A stretch of DNA of 38,855 nt from Rubrivivax sp. GTDB lineage: Bacteria > Pseudomonadota > Gammaproteobacteria > Burkholderiales > Burkholderiaceae_C. The notes under the pieces are model-generated. The model did no database searches, had not been told where the DNA came from, and saw nothing but the letters and a program-made list of their open reading frames with translations. Both the position numbers and the translations under genes were made by a program. The stretch is from contig JAURZK010000060.1 in the NCBI GenBank assembly GCA_030653505.1, forward strand, positions 1 to 38,855, read 5' to 3'. Positions 34,246 through 38,855 of this stretch are shown in pieces; the first letter of the stretch is position 1, and every line of letters starts with the position of its first letter.

Positions 34246-36354
34246 TCAAGAGGCGTCCAAGGGCATCAGGCCCGAGCGGTGGTGCGCGTCGAGCAAGGGC
34301 AGCAGCACCGTGATCACGGTGCCCACGCCTTCTTCGCTCTCCACGTTCAGGCTTCCACCCAGTTCTCGAATGTACTGTGCGCTCTCGTAGCTGCCGATGC
34401 CCATGCCGCTGCGCTTGGTGGTGCTGAAGGGCCGAAACAGGCGGTTCTGCACGAACTCTTCCGACATGCCGCAGCCCGTGTCGCCCACCTGCACCGCCAC
34501 CTGGCTGCCCTGGCGCGCCAGATCCATCCAAACGCGGCCCTCTGGCGGCGTGGCGTCGAGCGCGTTCTGCACCAGGTGACCCAGCACGCGCTCCAGGCGT
34601 TCTTCGTGCCCGCGCGTGGACAGGGGCTCGCTTTGAGCCACCTCGAGCGCGCGGCCCTGCGAGCGCGCAAGCGCCTGCAGCCGGCCAACGATCTGCTGCA
34701 GATTCACGCCGCGGCCGCCGCCGGCGGGCGTGGCCCCTTCGCGCAGTTGCAGCATCATTCGGCGCATCTTCTCCAGCGAGCTTTCCACCGTCATCAACAT
34801 GTCCTGCTGGAACTCGGGGTTGTCGCGCAGTCGCTCGGCGTTCTTCAGCATCAGCGACAACTGCGCGACGATGTTCTTCAGGTCGTGCACGACGAAGGCC
34901 GACATGCGGTTGAAAGCGTCAAACTTGCGCGCCTCGAGCAGTTCTTCGGTGGCACTCATTTGCGCCAGGTAGCCCGCGGCTTGGCGGCCCGCCGTCTTCA
35001 GCAGGTCCAGCACTTCCCAGTTCAGTTCGATGGCGGTGCGCGGCTGCGCCAGCACCACGAAGCCCTGCATGTCTTCGCCCGCGAGCAGGGGCACCACCAG
35101 CCAGGGGTTTGCACTGCCCAGCAGCCATGTCGGCAGGCTCAGAGGGCCGTAGCGCCGAGGCGACGACCGGAACTCCACGAGGTCGACGACCCAACCCTTG
35201 TCGCGCAGGAAGGTGCAGAAGGCCGAGTCGACCGGCTCGGTGGCCGTCACTCGCGGCACGTTCCAGGCGGCGGCCTGCGCGTACGCGCCGCTGGCCGCGG
35301 TGCGGGTCCATAAGCTGCCGGCCGGGCATTCGACCATGCGCGCCAACCCCTTGACGATCACGCCGCCGGTTTCCTGCGGGGTGTGCGTTGACGACAGCAG
35401 CGTCGTGAAGCGCAGCCACTCTTCGCGGTAGTCGAAGCGATAGCTGTAGAAGTGCTTGCCCACGAACACCCGCAGCCAGCTGCGCAGCGAGCCCGAGATG
35501 GCCAGCGACACCAGGAAGACCACGCCCAGCACCAGCAGCCCCAGTTGCAGCGAACGTCCCCAGCTGCCCCCGAAGTAGCGCACGTAGTAACCGATGGCGG
35601 CCATGAACAGCAGGTAGCTGCCCACCAGGACGAGCGTGGCCGAGTAGAAGGCCGCAGCGCGCGAGACCTGCAGGCGGCGCATCCAGTCTTGTCGCCGGCG
35701 CGCAGCCATGAACAGGAAGGGCACCGCCACCGCCTGGACCATGCCTCGCAGATTCACCGCGTCCGGGTCGGCACGGCCGAACAGAAGGGCTTCCGAGTAC
35801 ACGTAGGTGTCGAAGCCGAACGTGCAGGCCAGACCGACGCAGACGGGTTTGACGCCCCAACGCATGTCTTCCCCGGCGTTGCGGTACACCTGCTCCACGG
35901 CCACCAGGCCCAGCAGGGCCAGCAGCAGGCGTGCGGCCAAGGCTGGGCGCGAGGTGTCGGCGTCGCCTGCGCCCAGGCTGCCGTAGATCACCAGCACCGA
36001 CGCCACGGCCACTGCCACGAACGCCAGCCCCCGCAGCCGCTGGCCCAGCGGCGGCCGGCCCTCGAGCCGCTCGGTCCCGAACAGCTGCAACAGAAACCCG
36101 ATCCACAAGCCCAGCCGCGCCACATCGGCCAAGGCCGCCGGCCAGGGGCCGATGTCGCGGTACCAAAGCTCGCCTGCAATCGCCGCCAGCGACCACAGTG
36201 CTGTGGCCAGCAGCGCGGCAAGGAAAACAGGCCCTGAGCGCTGCTGCTCCCCTGCCAGCCGGCCTCTGTGCAGTATCCAGCCCACCAAGGCCACGCTGGC
36301 GGCCACCGACAAGGCGTGGCCAACGATGGCAATGTCACCCAGGACAGCGCTCAT
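34246..36354 (-). CDS. prsK: PrsK, XrtA/PEP-CTERM system histidine kinase
   Basis: A 702-residue membrane histidine kinase. The N-terminus has about eight hydrophobic helices (for example ALSVAASVALVGWILH, FLAALLATALWSLAAIAG, YLLFMAAIGYYVRYFGG), followed by a GAF-like sensor region (about 330-470), the H-box VVHDLKNIVAQLSLMLKN, and the catalytic domain with N-box NALDATPPEGRV, G1 box VGDTGCGMSEE and G2 box SGMGIGSYES. The order and length match the PrsK family. It is the partner of PrsR, 6 bp downstream. The stimulus is unknown. It begins 55 bp after the sugar transferase stop, so both are probably in one transcript. Confidence 0.95.
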   Translation of the reverse strand: MSAVLGDIAIVGHALSVAASVALVGWILHRGRLAGEQQRSGPVFLAALLATALWSLAAIAGELWYRDIGPWPAALADVARLGLWIGFLLQLFGTERLEGRPPLGQRLRGLAFVAVAVASVLVIYGSLGAGDADTSRPALAARLLLALLGLVAVEQVYRNAGEDMRWGVKPVCVGLACTFGFDTYVYSEALLFGRADPDAVNLRGMVQAVAVPFLFMAARRRQDWMRRLQVSRAAAFYSATLVLVGSYLLFMAAIGYYVRYFGGSWGRSLQLGLLVLGVVFLVSLAISGSLRSWLRVFVGKHFYSYRFDYREEWLRFTTLLSSTHTPQETGGVIVKGLARMVECPAGSLWTRTAASGAYAQAAAWNVPRVTATEPVDSAFCTFLRDKGWVVDLVEFRSSPRRYGPLSLPTWLLGSANPWLVVPLLAGEDMQGFVVLAQPRTAIELNWEVLDLLKTAGRQAAGYLAQMSATEELLEARKFDAFNRMSAFVVHDLKNIVAQLSLMLKNAERLRDNPEFQQDMLMTVESSLEKMRRMMLQLREGATPAGGGRGVNLQQIVGRLQALARSQGRALEVAQSEPLSTRGHEERLERVLGHLVQNALDATPPEGRVWMDLARQGSQVAVQVGDTGCGMSEEFVQNRLFRPFSTTKRSGMGIGSYESAQYIRELGGSLNVESEEGVGTVITVLLPLLDAHHRSGLMPLDAS

Positions 36355-36409
36355 GCGCGAGCTTGCTCAGGCCGGGCCCGGCGCGTCGGCGCGCCGGAAT
36401 GCATGCCGC

Positions 36410-37789
36410 TCAGCGGGCGCCCTTGCCGGTAAGGACGACGCCCACGGTCTCGAACAGCACCACCAGGTCCAGGAACAAGGTGTGGTTCTTCACGTAGTAC
36501 AGGTCGTACTGCAACTTCTGCAGCGAGTCTTCCACCGTGGCGCCGTAGGCGTAGCGCACCTGCGCCCAACCCGTCAGCCCGGGCTTGACGCTGTGGCGCA
36601 GCGCGTAGAAGGGAATTTCTTGCGTCAGGTGGTCGACGAAGAACTGCCGTTCGGGGCGTGGGCCGACGAGGCTCATGTCGCCTCGCAGCACGTTGAACAG
36701 CTGCGGCAACTCGTCGATGCGCACGCGCCTGATGACGTGTCCCACACGGGTAATGCGGGCGTCGTTGGCGCTGGCCCAGCGCGGCGTTCCGTCCTTCTCG
36801 GCGTCGGTGCGCATGCTGCGGAACTTGGTTACCTTGAAGCTCTGGCCGTCCAGGCCGACACGCTCTTGGCGGTAGAACACCGGCCCGGCGCTTTCCAGCT
36901 TGATCAACACTGCAGTCACCAGCATCAGCGGCGCCGCCAGCACCAGCAGCAGCATGGCGCAGAGGATGTCGAACACCCGCTTAACACCCGTGCGCCAGGC
37001 GCCCTGGTTGAAGCCGTCACTGAAGATCAGCCAACTGGCGTTGAGGTAGTCCAGGCGGATCTGGCCCAGCGTCTTCTCGAAGTGGGCATTCAGGTCGTGC
37101 ACCTTGATGCCCGAGGCCTTGCAGTCCAGCAGTTCGCGCAGCGGCATGCTCCCTGAGCGCCTCTCGGTCAGCGCCACCACGATCTCGTCCACACCCTGGG
37201 TATGGGCGATCTCCATCAGGCTTCCCTTTGGGTCAAGCAGCTGGCTGCGCGGGACCGCGGGCACTTTCTCGTTTGGCCCCGCCACATAGCCCACGATGTG
37301 CATGTTGGGGTCGGTGGCGGTGAGTGTCTTTCCCACCACCTCGGCCGCTGCGCCAGCGCCGAAGATGAGGATGCGCGTGCGCGGGGCGGCCGTGGCCGAT
37401 TGCGAAAGGTAGGCGCGCCTCAGCACCAGCGCCGCGACCCCAAGCATCATCGACACCTGAACCGCCTTGCGGCTGGGCAAGTCCGTGGGCAGCCAACCGA
37501 AGATGGTATAGGCCAGTGGCAGCGCAATCATCAGCACCAGCAACGCACGTGCCGAGGCGCGCCCGAAAGACGCCGACGCCGCGTGTTCGTACAGGCCCGA
37601 GGCGCTGTTGATCACGAACATGCAGGCGCCGAACGACACCACATACGTACCGGCCGCGGCCACCGCGTGATCGATCGGCTTCATCTGCAGTGCAATGGCT
37701 ACGCAGCCCAGCAGGAACACCAGCGTCAAGTCGAACAGCAGGCCGCGCAGCGTGGCGCCGTGGACATAGAAATTGAAGATACGAACCAT
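36410..37789 (-). CDS. XrtA/PEP-CTERM-type sugar transferase (TIGR03013 family)
   Basis: A 459-residue membrane enzyme that starts polysaccharide synthesis by moving a sugar-1-phosphate to undecaprenyl phosphate. The N-terminal half has four hydrophobic helices (LLFDLTLVFLLGCVAIALQ and others) and a NAD-binding-like soluble part (RILIFGAGAAAEVVGKTL). The bacterial sugar transferase domain follows: FDILCAMLLLVLAAPLMLVT, GPVFYRQERVG, KFRSMRTDAEKDG, RIDELPQLFNVLRGDMSLVG, GPRPER, and KPGLTGWAQVRYAYG. ATG 37789 has GAGG 4 nt upstream; longer frames give basic, unprotein-like sequence. It lies upstream of prsK-prsR and makes the first lipid-linked sugar of the EPS that PEP-CTERM proteins associate with. 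Confidence 0.94.
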   Translation of the reverse strand: MVRIFNFYVHGATLRGLLFDLTLVFLLGCVAIALQMKPIDHAVAAAGTYVVSFGACMFVINSASGLYEHAASASFGRASARALLVLMIALPLAYTIFGWLPTDLPSRKAVQVSMMLGVAALVLRRAYLSQSATAAPRTRILIFGAGAAAEVVGKTLTATDPNMHIVGYVAGPNEKVPAVPRSQLLDPKGSLMEIAHTQGVDEIVVALTERRSGSMPLRELLDCKASGIKVHDLNAHFEKTLGQIRLDYLNASWLIFSDGFNQGAWRTGVKRVFDILCAMLLLVLAAPLMLVTAVLIKLESAGPVFYRQERVGLDGQSFKVTKFRSMRTDAEKDGTPRWASANDARITRVGHVIRRVRIDELPQLFNVLRGDMSLVGPRPERQFFVDHLTQEIPFYALRHSVKPGLTGWAQVRYAYGATVEDSLQKLQYDLYYVKNHTLFLDLVVLFETVGVVLTGKGAR

Positions 37790-38080
37790 GCCGCCTCGGT
37801 TGGGCTTGCGGTTGGAGCCTGGCCAGCCGCAATCTTGCGCGCCCTGGGGCGCAGCCGCCATCCCGTCACTGCGGGGTGGATGCCAATGAGGATGGCGTGG
37901 CCGCGCTGGACACAGGCTCGAAGCATACGCAAGAGCCGCCGCGCGCGCGAGGCCTGCCGGGCACGCCGTCGGCTCAGGTGGTCAATCTTGCACGGCCTGG
38001 CACCGTCCGGGCGGCCGCGCGGGCAGTGCGTGGCACCCGGCAAGGCCGTACCAGTCAGGTCTCCGGCATCTACCTGGGCA
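37790..38080. other. 291-bp region between acyltransferase and sugar transferase genes
   Basis: Both neighbours are on the minus strand. The 9-mer CAATCTTGC occurs at 37830-37838 and 37983-37991, which may be chance. No clear sigma-70 or sigma-54 promoter was found on the minus strand. Confidence 0.4.
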
Positions 38081-38855
38081 TCAGCAAGCCGCGCGCCAAA
38101 GCTGTGGGGGCGGGGGTCGACGTGCCCAGACCGGCGCAAACGAAGAGGGCGTCGTGTCGGGGAAGTGCCCATCCTCGACTTCGGGTGCCAGCAGCCAAGG
38201 TGCCAAACCGGGCTGACTGGTCGCCACCCGGTGTTGCAGGTCATTCAGGTCGGCCACGTAGGGCGTAACGCGCCCGAAGAACTCGCCTTCGGGTCCCGCG
38301 GCCTTGAAGGGAAACCCCATCTGGCTGAGCGAACGCGCCAGCGGACGCTCCATGGCGGCAAACCAGTAACGGATGCCATTCGAACGGCTGTAACTCAGCA
38401 TCTGCCTGAACAGGTGCAACAGAATCTCAGTAGGCAGCAACTGCGTATCGCTCGTTTGGCCAGAGGCCTGGCGGCCGGACGACCTGTTGCGGCCATTGCG
38501 CCGGAACTCCGGCGCGGTGATGAGGCGGCTGACCTCGGCCGAGAGGCTGGGCGTGGGCCTCGCGCCGTCGTCGAGTGTGAGCTGGCATCGGCGCTGCACA
38601 GGCAGCAGGTCGTGCGCATCGGGCCGCACCAGCCGGACGTAGCCCGCCAGAGCGCCGCGCGCCGAACCGTCCCAGCCCGTGACAGTGGGTTCCGAAGCGT
38701 CGAGCGTTCGACGGTCGAAGAGATGAAAGTGCGCTGCCCTGCTGTCGTCCTCGTCGCACTCGAGGCCCGCCGGGTAGTCGCCTGCTGGCAGGTACTCGAA
38801 CTCTTCGCAGTAGACCTGATAGCGCAAGGCCATGGCCTCAGACAAAGGGCGCGCG
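38081..38855 (-). CDS. PEP-CTERM/exosortase-associated N-acyltransferase (FeeM-like), 5' end missing
   Basis: The minus-strand frame is open to the window edge and reads ARPLSEAMALRYQVYCEEFE, so the true start lies beyond 38855. The opening ALRYQVYCEEFEYLPA is the signature of the FeeM/LuxI-like N-acyl amino acid synthase fold found in PEP-CTERM/exosortase loci (TIGR03694 type); later landmarks are GYVRLVRPD, AEVSRLITAPEFRR, and NGIRYWFAAMERPLARSL. Such enzymes take an acyl group from acyl-ACP to make N-acyl amino acids or similar signals; the product here is unknown. It lies 291 bp upstream of the sugar transferase gene, same strand. The C-terminal 40 residues (WARRPPPPQLWRAAC) look poorly conserved. 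Confidence 0.88.
   Translation of the reverse strand, partial: ARPLSEAMALRYQVYCEEFEYLPAGDYPAGLECDEDDSRAAHFHLFDRRTLDASEPTVTGWDGSARGALAGYVRLVRPDAHDLLPVQRRCQLTLDDGARPTPSLSAEVSRLITAPEFRRNGRNRSSGRQASGQTSDTQLLPTEILLHLFRQMLSYSRSNGIRYWFAAMERPLARSLSQMGFPFKAAGPEGEFFGRVTPYVADLNDLQHRVATSQPGLAPWLLAPEVEDGHFPDTTPSSFAPVWARRPPPPQLWRAAC

Noticed and set aside
32824..35313. Long plus-strand open frame opposite prsR and prsK
   Set aside because: Antisense shadow; the minus strand has full receiver, AAA+ and kinase motifs.
37876..38268. 130-codon plus-strand frame between the acyltransferase and sugar transferase genes
   Set aside because: It overlaps the acyltransferase antisense and its translation shows no family signature.

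Overview
The window is GC-rich with strong G/C third-position bias. It carries a PEP-CTERM/exosortase regulatory and polysaccharide locus of the XrtA type, a quinol nitric oxide reductase with NorR, and a Liv-type ABC transporter. This combination points to a betaproteobacterium of the Burkholderiales, plausibly of the Leptothrix/Rubrivivax/Methylibium group; the genus is inference. No rRNA, tRNA, CRISPR array, insertion sequence or phage gene was seen.

Layout. (1) 1-3286: copper handling. A Met-rich small protein (5' end outside the window) overlaps a DUF302 protein and is followed by a Cu+/Ag+ P1B-ATPase with YHS and Cys/His metal-binding N-domains, behind a promoter with the 19-bp spacer typical of MerR/CueR control. 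(2) 3514-3999: a lone GNAT acetyltransferase. (3) 4147-8155: a TetR regulator with a palindrome over its own promoter, an exported NylB-like serine hydrolase and an acyl-CoA synthetase, probably one operon. (4) 8353-13118: NO detoxification. ytfE-norB (minus strand) diverges from norR (plus strand); the 167-bp gap holds a GG-N10-GC sigma-54 promoter and three GGT-N7-ACC NorR sites. (5) 13187-15429: a small membrane protein, a Tat-exported aldo/keto reductase and a CAP-domain lipoprotein with an Ala-Pro linker. (6) 15529-23713: a Liv-type ABC transporter split in two blocks (binding protein-ATPase-ATPase; permease-permease) by an opposing araC-type gene. The permease block continues into a PEP-hydrolase-type TIM barrel, an SRPBCC protein and a Tm-1-like/UPF0261 protein. 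The first and last are the two halves of the plant Tm-1 protein, here as separate genes. The pathway is not one I recognise and is the best candidate for new biology in the window. (7) 23960-38855: PEP-CTERM/extracellular polysaccharide locus: a PEP-CTERM substrate protein, a UDP-glucuronate-type epimerase, then on the minus strand a FeeM-like acyltransferase (5' end outside the window), a TIGR03013-type sugar transferase, PrsK kinase, PrsR sigma-54 activator, two tandem PrsT TPR lipoproteins and a Tat-exported trypsin-like protease.

How they work together. NorR, activated by NO, should drive ytfE-norB so that NO is reduced to N2O and damaged Fe-S centres are repaired. PrsK-PrsR are known from the family to control PEP-CTERM genes through sigma-54; the sugar transferase and epimerase would build the polysaccharide into which PEP-CTERM proteins are sorted. 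The exosortase itself is not in the window. The AraC protein probably senses the compound imported by the Liv transporter or a product of the Tm-1/TIM-barrel genes.
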